DNA of 64,000 bases, from NCBI GenBank assembly GCA_019828545.1, contig JACVRA010000175.1, positions 62,001 to 126,000 of the forward strand, written 5' to 3'. Below are positions 33,721 through 44,600 of this stretch, piece after piece. The notes under the pieces were generated by a model. It worked only from the letters and a program-made list of their open reading frames with translations. It searched no databases and was not told the DNA's origin. Position numbers and translations under genes: made by a program. Source of the stretch: Paracamarosporium sp. OC-R06-R3 (lineage: Eukaryota; Ascomycota; Dothideomycetes; Pleosporales; Didymosphaeriaceae). Every line of letters starts with the position of its first letter. Position 1 is the first letter of the stretch.

Positions 33721-36102
33721 CTATCTATCAAATGTCTTGAGCTGCTCGCTAGTCTCACCGAGTTTTACTGAATATAATCGTACTCTGTCCGTTCTGGTCA
33801 GCCTCAAGATTTCGTCTCTGTCCGTTAGCAACCACGTCTCGTCTATCTCTTGCTGATTCTGAACATAGGAGTCAAGAAGACGTTCCCAGTCCGCCGACTC
33901 ATCCAGAAGAGCATACTCGCTAGCACACCACCGCGACTGCTCAGGCCGGAATATTGGCAGTGGATCAACATTAAGCGCGGCCGCACCTAACGGATCTACT
34001 TCTGAAGCTGCTCGCAACAGAGCTATAGTGCAGTCATACCACTTAGTCCCGTAAGATAATTCTCCTGTTCGATGATATCTCTTTCTATATGTGGGTCTGG
34101 AAAGGACCCATTGGGCATCGCAGAGAAGATCAAGATACATAGCTACTACAATGTTAAACGTGGTGTTTAGAGACCGAGGAAATGACTTGATCCTCATGCG
34201 CCGGAATGCGTTTCCGATGTTCTCTTGCGGGATGCGCCAGTCTGGAATGTTGAATAGATTATAAAAGGTCATATTTGCGGGATGCTCATGTTTGAATGAG
34301 GAATCGATCTTCTGGTTAGATTCAGGGATCAGATTGTCGACGAGCCCGGATCCTAACTCGTCTTTGGTGTATTCGCAATAAAGTACGGGCATGGAATGTC
34401 GACGACCGCTATGTCTCGCTTGTGTTTGCAGCTCTCGCTCTGGTGTGGGTGATCGCGATGATTGTGGTACCGCGACTGGCTTTGAGAATAGACCGACCTG
34501 ACGAGCCTTCTCCAACTCGACCTTGGTGTAGTACGCATGAACCTCAGGTTGGTATTGTCGATTAGTCTCGGATGCTGCTAAAGTGCTGTTTACAGTTGCT
34601 TTTGTTGCTTGGGCCGGAAGCTTCGAAAAACCTGGGTTTGGCACCTTGGGAATTTTTGAAAATGTCGCATATGATTTCTCGGTAGCGATGCTCACAAAAC
34701 GCTGCCGTTTCATGCGCTTCTTCTCTGTCACAAGCCGAACCCTCTTGAATTCCCTGACATTGTCCTCGCCCTCAAGATCATTTTGAGCCATTCTACGCTT
34801 GCCTGGCCCAAGTGGTCCGCTCAATTGTGCAGAGAAACTTGGTTTCCCGAACGCAGCGGCTGATTTCCATGGATTTGGCAGCGGAATTGGCAGGGGTGGT
34901 TCTACCTCGGTAACAACAGTGATTCTACGAAACCACATCATACAGTTGCTGCACTGTACATCGGCATCGGGCGGATACGAAGAGGAAGCCTGGCATCCGG
35001 GGCATGTGATGGCATTGGTATTCTCATCGCCAGTTTCATCGCTCCGGAAAATGAAACTCATCTCGATACGTTGACCAGGCAGGAAAGCCCTTTGCCAAGG
35101 ACGAGACCGATCAATGTCTCTTCCTGTAGCCTTCTCCTGGAGTCCATATTGCTTTTCCTGAATCTTCTTGAACCCTTGAAAGTTGTGGAACCGGATCTCG
35201 AGCACAGCATTGAACGCATCCCACGATGTTACGAATTGTAGGTGGACAGGGGCGATTCGACCAATCGGGTCTTCCAAAATGAAAGGCTCCTCGATGAGAG
35301 TTCGTTCGAGGCGACTTGAAAGCACGGTTTGGATGCTCACAATGGCATGGTATGTTGCAATGTTCGTGGCAATCACCTTGTGCATGAGTGACTTCAAATC
35401 AGACCCGAGCTTTCGAAGCCAATCGAGCCTTAGAGAATCTGCGATTTTACTCATGGTCATGTTCCCGTAGGTGATTTGTTGCGTAGCATTGTCGATGCGG
35501 TCCTTAACATCTAGTAGTAATGCATGCTGGCTTGAAGTTTGTTGCTCGTTGCGCTGCTCAATCTTGTTTAGCTGATCGTTGACATCTTTTTTGCTAAGGG
35601 CCAACAAGTTACTGTATATGTATCAGCGGTACTGCACGAAACATAATGGCAAGTCTTACACATTTGCGGTTGCCAGTAACATCTGTAAACTTGAGCTTGT
35701 CCCCGCAATTTCTACACGAAATCGTTCCAGCGCCTCTTTCTCTCCTACTCTCCACCGTACCCCCATGACTGCCCTCTTCACTAGGCTTGATTTGTGACCG
35801 TCTTCAAACGAGCTCTTGTATTTCTTTATCCGATCTAAAAACTCGGCTACCAAAGCCTTACACTTGGTTGCAGCTCGTTGCGCGGTTTCGCACAAGCTTC
35901 GAAGTTCCGGTGTAGATCCATTCCCATGTATCCTTGTGAGAAGATCTATCTCCAGGAGGGCTCGATCAAGGATCCAAAGCTCGCGGACCACGGACTGGTA
36001 TTCAGCCTTGGAGCCGCGGGCCTCATCGAGCGCATCGACCAGATCCTTAACAAGCAGACACACCGAAATTATATCGCCGACTGCGCCGAAAGTTATTGGC
36101 AT
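33721..36102 (-). CDS. HeLo-like N-terminal / ubiquitin-like-domain protein with a zinc-ribbon motif
   Basis: Two exons (35660-36102 and 33721-35611) encode 777 residues. MPITFGAVGDIISVCLLVKD followed by LVDALDEARGSKAEYQSVVR matches the fungal N-terminal domain of STAND proteins, a HeLo-like helical bundle. A coiled-coil segment follows (residues about 150-210). FVTSWDAFNAVLEIRF and FLPGQRIEMSFIF (about 270-337) fit the ubiquitin-like domain that often accompanies this N-terminus in fungi. Directly after comes CPGCQASSSYPPDADVQCSN and C, a C-x2-C-x13-C-x2-C zinc-ribbon pattern at about 351-371. The remaining 400 residues are rich in Ser, Pro and Lys with an unrecognised C-terminal helical part. 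No NB-ARC or NACHT domain is present. HeLo-like domains can form membrane-active assemblies in fungal cell-death systems; whether this one does is unknown. Confidence 0.72.
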
Positions 36103-36306
36103 TTTTTATTGACTTTAACGATTGTGGATGTTGGGTTTATGGTGTGCAGAAGCACAGATGCTTAAAGATATTGAAACGAAGGTGATGACAAGCGCGCCAC
36201 ACCAACTCAGCCTTTTTCGGCTATGCAAGGCAGCTCACCAGGCTTTTTCTGTAAGCCTACTCATTAGAGCCTGATTCTGAAGCCCGTGATCGCAACGCAA
36301 GATTCT

Positions 36307-37398
36307 TCAAGACCTTTCTTCTGCGATTTCCGTAAGCACAAAACTTGTGCAGAAACCAGCACCGAGGAACTTGATCGTCCCAGGTATGTCGATCTCATTC
36401 CAGAATCCGCTCACCATGTCGTTTTTGACCTGGTCCTTGAGCTTCGTCAGATCTCCACAGTTGCCATGTTTTCCCCAACCCCAACTGATAAGCTCTCCAT
36501 CTTTGGTGAGAGCAAGAACATGCTCACTTCCAACTGCCATCTGTTCAATCAAAGGTAAACTGTTAGGCAAAAGCTTCCACATGTTTTCTTTGCCCCAAGC
36601 TGTAAGCTTTCCATCTTCGAATAAGACAAAAATGGCATGCCATGTCGCCCCAATTTGTTTCCATCTTTTGATGTGTGCAGGCATAGAACTACGCAGAGAA
36701 AATTTGTCTCGGCCCAAGAGATGATGTTCGCCTGAGGACGGATCTGAGGCAAGATACGTGAACTCTTTGCCGCAGACCACTCTTACAGGCTGGAAGGGAA
36801 TACTTTCTTCAACTAACGTCGGCTCGATGATGCGTTGTTGCCCAGATAGCTTCGCTCCTAGCTGATCGAGCCTGGACTTGCCCCAAGCCATTACGTTACC
36901 ATCCGAAAGAACGACGACATAATGCCAACCGCCAGCGGCGAAGTCGGTAGCCATAGTTGGCAATGAAATTTTCCTCGTTCCTCTCCGGATATTTTCCAAG
37001 CCGGAACCTCCCTCGCCCCAGTGACTTGTACCTTCAATCAACACAGTAGTGGTCTTTTGATCGCTAGGTGTACCAAAGAATTCATCGGTGATGTAGGCAG
37101 ACGATTCGCATGCTGCTGCACATAGCAGAATGTTCGTTCTATCAGATGTTTTAAAGTACTCCAATTTCGTATGTCCGGATGGTACAAGTCCAAGCTGGAG
37201 CTTCTCGGTATTGCCTGCATGATATAAAGACCCAGTAGAAGAAACGATAAGCGTATGATTATCACCGCCGCAAATAGTCTTGATATCTCTCTCTGAAGGC
37301 CATGAGTGCGCGATTGTAGGAGTCTGGACTATGTCTGCAGCCTCAATGCCGAGCTGGCCTTCCCCGTTGCTTCCAAAGACATACAAACGGTATGGCAT
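36307..37398 (-). CDS. RCC1-repeat protein
   Basis: An intronless 363-residue frame. RCC1-type blade motifs recur: YVFGSNGEGQLGIE, GGDNHTLIVSSTGSLYHAGN, GGWHYVVVLSDGNVMAWGKS, IGATWHAIFVLFEDGKLTAW and VGSEHVLALTKDGELISWGW. These are the G-x-x-H-x3-L and W/A-x-G patterns of a beta propeller of five to seven blades. It is smaller than the chromatin-bound exchange factor RCC1 and closer to single-domain relatives such as yeast Ats1; function is not assigned. The upstream HeLo-like gene lies on the same strand 204 bp away, but they are likely separate transcripts. RPS16 is divergent 332 bp away. Confidence 0.85.
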   Translation of the reverse strand: MPYRLYVFGSNGEGQLGIEAADIVQTPTIAHSWPSERDIKTICGGDNHTLIVSSTGSLYHAGNTEKLQLGLVPSGHTKLEYFKTSDRTNILLCAAACESSAYITDEFFGTPSDQKTTTVLIEGTSHWGEGGSGLENIRRGTRKISLPTMATDFAAGGWHYVVVLSDGNVMAWGKSRLDQLGAKLSGQQRIIEPTLVEESIPFQPVRVVCGKEFTYLASDPSSGEHHLLGRDKFSLRSSMPAHIKRWKQIGATWHAIFVLFEDGKLTAWGKENMWKLLPNSLPLIEQMAVGSEHVLALTKDGELISWGWGKHGNCGDLTKLKDQVKNDMVSGFWNEIDIPGTIKFLGAGFCTSFVLTEIAEERS

Positions 37399-37730
37399 GC
37401 TCGCTATGGTCTGCAGTCAATTATTGATCCTTTACATTCATGATTCGTCGCACGTATGAGAAAAATCGACGTAAGCTCCACGTAAAACAATACGAGCTTC
37501 GATCGTACTAAATCTCTCAGGATAGTGAAGAGCTTATAGCAAATGTCTGTGAGAGCGATGCCAGCTTATGTAACGTTATTGGTCCGAGTGGCGGAAAGTT
37601 CGCACTAGCCGCGATTGGCTCGCTTAGCAATTTGCAACTTCCGCACTTTCGACATCGACGACTTTCGCTTCTACGACGACAACGCAATAACCCACGCCCA
37701 CCTCCGCACGCAACCACACAGTCGCCCAAC
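37399..37730. promoter_or_regulatory. divergent promoter region, RCC1-repeat protein / RPS16
   Basis: The 332-bp gap serves both genes. The RPS16 side ends in a pyrimidine- and CGACG-rich leader without a clear TATA box. Confidence 0.5.
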
Positions 37731-38336
37731 ATGTCGACCCAGAGCGTGCAATGCTTCGGCAAGAAGAAGACCGCGACCGGTACGCTCCCTTCTCTCCTCA
37801 ATTCTGCGCGCGCCAAGTCGAAAGCTAATGTGTCTCTTCATAGCTGTCGCCCACTGCAAGGTACACATTTAAAGCCAGGACCCGCGATGACAATCATACT
37901 GAGTAGATATGTCTAGGCTGGCAAGGGCCTCGTTAAGGTCAACGGCAAGCCCCTTAGCCTTGTGCAGCCCGAGCTGCTCCGATTCAAGGTCTACGAGCCC
38001 ATCCTGATCCTCGGCCTCGACAAGTTCGGTACGCGCACATATATGCAAAGGAAGCGAGAAGGGCAATGCTGACAACAGGTCACAGCCGACGTCGACATCC
38101 GCGTGCGCGTCTCCGGTGGTGGTCACACCTCGCAGGTCTACGCCATCCGTCAGGCCATCGCCAAGTCCATCATCGCCTACTACCAGAAGTACGTCGATGA
38201 GCACTCCAAGAACCAGCTCAAGCAGGCTCTTGTCCAGTACGACCGCACACTCCTCGTCGCCGACAACAGGCGGTGCGAGCCCAAGAAGTTCGGTGGTCCA
38301 GGTGCCCGTGCCAGGTACCAGAAGTCGTACCGTTAA
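37731..38336 (+). CDS. RPS16: 40S ribosomal protein S16 (uS9)
   Basis: Four exons (37731-37779, 37844-37860, 37917-38028, 38086-38336) encode 142 residues. Exon 2 is only 17 nt. The protein starts [20 protein letters not shown] and shows the uS9 signature [19 protein letters not shown] and the C-terminus [17 protein letters not shown]. For the last intron I chose the acceptor at 38085 because it gives [12 protein letters not shown], matching yeast and animal S16; an upstream AG would leave the frame. The protein sits on the 40S head near the decoding site, with its C-terminal tail reaching the P-site tRNA. No odd residues are seen. Confidence 0.97.
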
Positions 38337-38950
38337 GCGCGCGGTCGCGCTGGTGCGAGCATTTGGTGTGGAAATGTGGATGGCATATGGTGTTCATTCG
38401 TGGGCTTTTATATCGGTTCATGGGTCTCATTGAATTGCAAGGGAAGAGCTTCTGTAAGGGAATGCTGTGGACGGCCTGATGGGACTCGGATCTTGTCACG
38501 ATAAAAATGAATACATTAAGGTTGCAAGCACGTCTAGCTTGTGACGAGACCACATCTGGTTCGAATGCAATCAACATTGGCGCGTGATTATATGGAATGG
38601 AATATACAATCGAACAATGATAACCGCTTCTGCAGCTCTGCTTACCGAGAAGTCACATTAGCTCCCTTTGAATTTTTACACGGATGACTTACGCACAAGA
38701 CTTCACGTGGGAGGTTTCAGCAGTTCTAACTTGATCAGAGTTTCATAACGTTCTTCATACCCTACTAAAAGATGTACCAGGGTATTCCTCTATCAGTTTG
38801 AACCCCAACTGACTGGCTGCTGGAATTCACAACTCAGGTGCGAATATTAGAGAATAGTTTGAACAGCAGCAACATCTCGCTTGGAAAATGATCTCCCCCT
38901 CAACTAAAGCTCCCAAGTCGTTTTATCGTCCCATATCATTCGACTCCAGC
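38337..38950. other. convergent 3' intergenic region
   Basis: The 614 bp between RPS16 and the ChAPs gene hold their 3' flanks; no gene is seen. Confidence 0.5.
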
Positions 38951-41332
38951 TCAACCATCACTACCACTGCTTCTGAAAGCAGCGCACAACGCCGCGTACT
39001 GATGCGTCAGATCCAGGACATGCTGAGGCAGACTGGTTCCCTGGATGATACTCCTGATCTTAACAGCGCCCTCTTCTTCAATAAGTTTGCGAATCGTGTA
39101 GAGCAGGTTCGGTGAGAACTATTCTTGTTAGCACATGCGCTTACTTCACTCTTGCAACAGTTGGCAGGACGTACCTCAGAGTACCACCGATACTGCCACG
39201 TAACCAGTCGGATCAGCGCCCCACAGATATCTCGTACATTCCCCCCATGTCCATCCTCTAGTTTGAGAACCCCTCGCATTGCTTTCGGACTGAACTTCAT
39301 CTGCAAGCAGTTCTCATACGCATCCACCGCCTCCTCCTCATGGTGTAGTCTCTCAGCTAGCTCACCCAGAATCTCCCATTCTTCTGCGGACTTCTTGTAG
39401 AGCAGCTGTTGTGAGCGGTACTGCGCCATCTCGGTACGCCATATTGTGTATACGCGGAGATCTTCATACAGCACCATGAAGAGGTTATCGAGCCAGCGCT
39501 CGCACAACCGCTTGTTATGAAAGTGCGTGTAATTTTGCTGATTAGAGTTTGAGGGGGTGGCGTTGGGGTGAGGGTCTTCGGAGCCGGCTTTGACAACTTC
39601 GGAAGCGACGGTGTGAGAGGGCTTCTCTATCGAGTCTTCTACAACTGGGGCCGCAGAGGAGGATGGGCCACCGTTTGGCTCGTCATCTTCCGCATCAGAC
39701 GAGGTTTCTTCCACCTCACCATGGGCTTCGCCGTTGGTCTTGGGCGTCGGGGAAGGCGAGCGCAACGCGGTAACACTGGCGTTTCGTGAGGGTTGGTGTG
39801 GCGCGGTCTGCTTCTCGTTGCGATATTCCTCTTCCATGACGAAGACCTGGCTTCGTATTCGTAGGAGCTGGTCCCAGCCAATCTTCTTTGTGATCTCGGT
39901 GAGAAGCATATAGGCTTTCAGGAAGGTTCCCTTGAAGCCTGCTGCATGGAGCTTGCGGAGGGTAGGGTGGACGAGCTCCACATCGTCCACAGGACTGTCT
40001 GATATTTCATCGCAAATGGCTTCCGGCATGATTGGTAAAAACACCCTCTGCGGCTCGGGCATTCGTGGCGCGTCCTTGTCCTGGTATGTGAACATGGGAC
40101 ATGAGTTGAGCGTCAACAGAGCCAAATCCCATTGCTCAAGGCTGACATAGATTTCGGCCAAGCGCGCCCATGTTCCGAACTCGCTAGGCGCAGATACTAC
40201 GCTTCTTTTCGCGATCTCCAATGCGAGGTCGCCGCGTCCCTTCTTGTTGCAGAAATCAGCCTGACAATCCAGTAATGAATAGTCCATGGGCAGCTCTTGA
40301 ATGGCTTCGTGTAGCAATTGTACAGCTTTCACCTCCTCGTCCGCTTCAATGTAGACCCTCGCCAACAAAGACGAGATTTCCGGATCCTTGGTACGCAGCT
40401 TCTCGAACAAGTTTATCCCTGAAGTATACCTTCCCGTTGTGTGAATATAATTTAAAAGGCCAGTCGTGAGGTGGTTCGAGACAAGGTTGGGTACTTGAAT
40501 CTCAGGATCAGATCCGAGTTGCCAACCATTGAAGAACAAGCGCTCTGCCGCATCCAGAAACTTGTGTTCGCTTTCGGTGCTGGTGATGGGGTTGAATCTT
40601 CGCACACCAACAATCTTCTTGATTGTGTCGCCCGACCCGTCGTCGGCGTATGAGTACGCGCGGAGGACGCTGCAAAGGTACGTTTCTAGCCATAGTTCAT
40701 CGGTCGCAACCCGTTTGTCGCCGCGCTCGTCAATGCAATAGCTCTCCACGGTACCCGGAATGTACACTTGTACGCGCATATCCAGCCGCGAAAACGCATT
40801 GTAACAGCTATACGCCATCAACATAGTCCATGCTTTCCTTGGATAATTCATACCAATATAAACCTGAGACAACCTTGTGCTGTTTATCGTGGGGCGAAAA
40901 AGTCAGGGTGTTTATGTAGGCTGCTAGACTGGCCGAGGACGAGGCGTCGATACCTGTGACATGGTGATACACTCCCACCTATACCACATCAGCGCTTTTC
41001 GTCTAATATAGCCCAGGGCGAGCTTTACCTGCTTCTTCACATCTCTAATTGGCTGCTTGATAAGATGGACGAGGTCTGGAGGACCTAGCTCTCTCAACGT
41101 TTGGAGGGTTTCGGACCGCGCTTCGATTGCAGAGTGCAACTCCTCCTCGAAGATCCTAGATTGATTCAGTCAACAAGCTGGCGGCGGGGATAGCATCAAT
41201 TGTGTAGAGTCGGGTAATCGTATGGAGCGTGAATTATTCTTTGGTTTCATGGGGTAGCTTCATACAACCTGTGGCTGTATACGAAGCTTGGAGGGATGTG
41301 ACATACTCAGGAACAGCTGGAGCCGTCACCAT
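38951..41332 (-). CDS. BUD7: ChAPs family protein (Chs5-Arf1 binding, BUD7/BCH1 type)
   Basis: Five exons (41307-41332, 41029-41155, 40854-40978, 39175-40807, 38951-39118) encode 692 residues, all in phase. It starts MVTAPAVPEIFEEELHSAIE; KKQVGVYHHVTGIDASS and FSPHDKQHKVVSGLYCCYNA cross splice sites; then FSRLDMRVQVYIPGTVESYC, TYLCSVLRAYSYADDGSGD, TPR-like repeats (about 200-330), a disordered acidic insert, and the conserved end WQYRWYSEFSPNLLYTIRKL and SLPQHVLDLTH. ChAPs with Chs5 form the exomer coat at the trans-Golgi that exports chitin synthase and Fus1-type cargo. Filamentous fungi usually have one or two ChAPs, so the symbol is approximate. An unspliced open frame reading into intron 3 gives a false N-terminus. 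Divergent from HIR3. Confidence 0.92.
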
Positions 41333-41697
41333 GGCTCACGCGCGTTGCGGGGTGCGGAAGAGGCTCAGATGAGGAGTCGAGATCACGACGGCATGCGACT
41401 GTAGTGGAAGCTGCGCCGGTCTGGGCTGCGGGGTTCGCGAGCGAGGATCAGGGTCGTGTCGTCTCTTCAAGACAGCATGCGGCGGATCGGAGGTGCACCC
41501 CAATACTGTGGCTTGATGCGCGCCAAGGACAACTAGCTCAGCGACACGGACGCGACCTCTCACTCTCAACACGCCGCATGAGAAGCGCAGAAACGCGTGC
41601 AGGGCCGCTGGACGCATGTGCTTCGTGCTTTGAGTCGCATTCTCTCTTGTTTGCGCGCTGATACTCACTCATAAATGCGCCACGCACACCTAGCATC
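41333..41697. promoter_or_regulatory. divergent promoter region, ChAPs / HIR3
   Basis: The 365 bp serve both genes; no TATA box is obvious. Short frames on both strands are coincidental. Confidence 0.5.
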
Positions 41698-44600
41698 ATG
41701 GTAAGTGGAAACTCATGGAGCTTCACATGCAGCCACTGCAGCTCAACTTCACGGTCCGCTGACGAAGATGAAGTCCGCCTGGCATGCGCTCAACGTCGAG
41801 CCAGACAACGAGGAGGAGGACGAGATCGACGATACCAAAGAAATTCAAATCGAAGAAGCTCTGAAGCTCTATCAAACTGCCCTCAAGTACCACGCCGAAG
41901 GCCCTCAATCATTCGAGAAAACCGGTGAAGCTTACAGAGCTCTTTTTGAGTCCGAAATCTTTAAATATAACGAATCGCTATCTGAATACAAGCGCCATGA
42001 GCTCTTCGGCGACGAGTTGGTGTTCGACAGCATCCTGGATGACTACGATGCAAGCCCTGTTCAGGCCGCTGGCGGCAACGAAAGCGCACCGAACACGCTT
42101 CCACAAATACTACACCTGTCATACAAGAACCATGGTCAATTTATTCTCGAGACGATGCAACATTGGGCCAGTCAGCACGGCGTGCCTATACGTCAGGAGA
42201 GCCCAGGACACATAGTTAATGCCTTGACATGTTTTGCGGAAGCATTGGATAAGGAAGACACGGATTTGGATCTATGGCTGCGGACAGCCTCTGTGGCTGC
42301 CATGCTCGGCAGCTCGCGCATTACCAGGTTCTGCCTGGAGGCTGTGATGGATGGGAACGACGAATTATACGACAGCCTTCTTCGTCTTCCAGGTCTCGAG
42401 GAGGGTTTTGCTGGCCATCAGCTCCGCGAATTGGTCACAAAGCTCGAGGACACATTGTCCCTTCAACAGACCCCGCTTGCGTCATTGAAAAAGAAGAAGC
42501 TTTCCGAGACGTTGAAGAAACGGCTAAACCCATATCCGTGGGCCCCGCTCCCCTCTGAGATGACTGCACACATCTCACAAGCTGTTATTCGACCGCCTCA
42601 ACGCGTCATCCTGAGCCCGCTAAAATGGGATTGGGCTGGCGTAGGAGACACGATTCTTCGCCACCACCTGACCGAAACGAACAGTATAATTGAAAATGTT
42701 CAACCAGGTTCTGCAATTGCTCTCGGTATGCCACCTGAAGAAATCATTACGGAACCGACTGAGAACGTGAATGCGGAAGAGGAAGTTATGATGACGGAGC
42801 CTCCCAAAGACGACCTTACACTGGAGCAGGATAGGCCTACCGTTCCCGGACCTGGGACGGAAACACTAGCCCCTGAACATGGAGAAGATGTAGTGATGGC
42901 CGATCAGGAAAAGTCTGCGGACGCAAAAACTGATGAGAGAGAGTCGGCACCGCTTGGAGAAAATGGTCGAGAGCTGTCACGCAAGCGCTCAACAGACTCC
43001 GCCGGACTTCCAGAAACCGCCGAGGGTGGCCGTGCCCGCAGCAAACGCCTCCGAGCACGTGAGGCCACAGAACCGAGTACAGGCGTGGAAGCCGTGGGAC
43101 AGGTTGTTGGTACTACGCTTGAGGACCAGCTTTGGCCTTTCATAAATGCTGACAGATGTCTGCGTGAAGTGCTCAACGATCAGTTCGAGCGGCTTGGTGT
43201 GGAAGGGTTCGGCAAACTAGAAGAGTTGCGTAACTTGGTCACCAACTCCACCCCACGAGAAGCCGCCATTGATAGCATTGACAAAGCAGCATGCGACATT
43301 CACGCAGCTTTACAAACTTCAGGGCCTAAAATTGCGCCTGTGTTACTTAGTGCAGAGCCTATGGATCTCGGCGGTGCATCACGAGAAGCTGGCTTGAACG
43401 CGTTCCTGGGTTATTCCAAGTCTAGTACTGCACAAGCCTGTGTAAAACCAACTTTACAAAGTGAAAAGCTTGGTGCCTTCGTTCAAAGCATCAACGATGC
43501 ATGGCTTTCCACGCAGGAGGTCGCATTTTACTGGATTGAGGCATTACTATCTGCGAGTGTCCTGCCCATAACAAACGACAACACGCAAGGCAGCAAGTCT
43601 AGCTATACACAATATCGGTGGACCGAGGACCTTAAGCGACAAATCGTTCAGGTTCTCGTCAATGTCGATGAGTTTATTTACAACCGTATGCTCGACCGCC
43701 TTGAAGCTCTCAATGCCAGAATTCTTGAAGCACAGGAGCAGGCCCAAGAGTATGAAATCTCAACTTTTGATGCCGCGCAAATTGAGATGATTGAGACGAT
43801 CTTTGAGCTTCACCTCGACGTATATTCATTAATTAAGCACCCCAGCAGTGGAGTAAACCAAAGTACCCAAACTGAACAAAGCGATCGGCTGTCACGTTGG
43901 GTTTCACTTGCTCGAGAAGCCATGCAGCTGCGTTCAAGCTGCGAATTGAATACCGAGGTGGACGACGAGCTGACTTTACGCCACATCTGGGCATCTGTCT
44001 TTCAATTGAGCGTCAGCGATGACGTTCTGCCTCAACACGTCCTCTATGCAATGGAGGAGCTAAAGGAGATTTTCAAGTCGTTAGATGGACGTGTCATTGA
44101 GGTGCAAAACAACGCAGTCATGCCAGAGCTTTCGGTAGGTGCAGTCGATCGCGAACTCGTCCGCATCAGTATGAAAGACTTCTTCTTGAAAGTCTTTGAC
44201 ACCGATGAGAAGGATCCTGTTGCCGTCATTGAGAGTTTGGAACCCATCCTGGAGCCACCTCAAGAAGCAGACCAGGTGAAAGATGGAAACACCAACGGCA
44301 CAGGCGAGACGCACAATAATACCTCAACTTTATCACCTGCGAACGATCTCATTCCGGTAGACGCACAGAGCTCGCGCCCATCGCCCTTGCAGGAAATGAG
44401 AAAGTTTCTCGACTCAGCATCTGTTAGCTTGAGGCTCTCGTTGTGGCAGCGCCTGCGCGAAGCCTATGAGGCAATCGAGTACCCACCAAAAGTTCTATCC
44501 TGCTACTTGCGAAGCATTGAGACCTTGATAGGAAAGTTCAGCACTTCTACCTACCAGGAGTGCTCCGATGCCGACCGCCATGTGGAGCTTATAAGGTGTT

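Noticed and set aside
38888..39115. Plus-strand 75-residue frame
   Set aside because: It lies antisense to the last ChAPs exon and has no independent support.
39007..40872. Long minus-strand frame starting MSQVYIGMNYPRKAW as a complete gene
   Set aside because: Its N-terminus reads through the 46-nt intron at 40808-40853 and its C-terminus through the intron at 39119-39174. Splicing both gives the conserved ChAPs ends, so the unspliced frame is an artefact.
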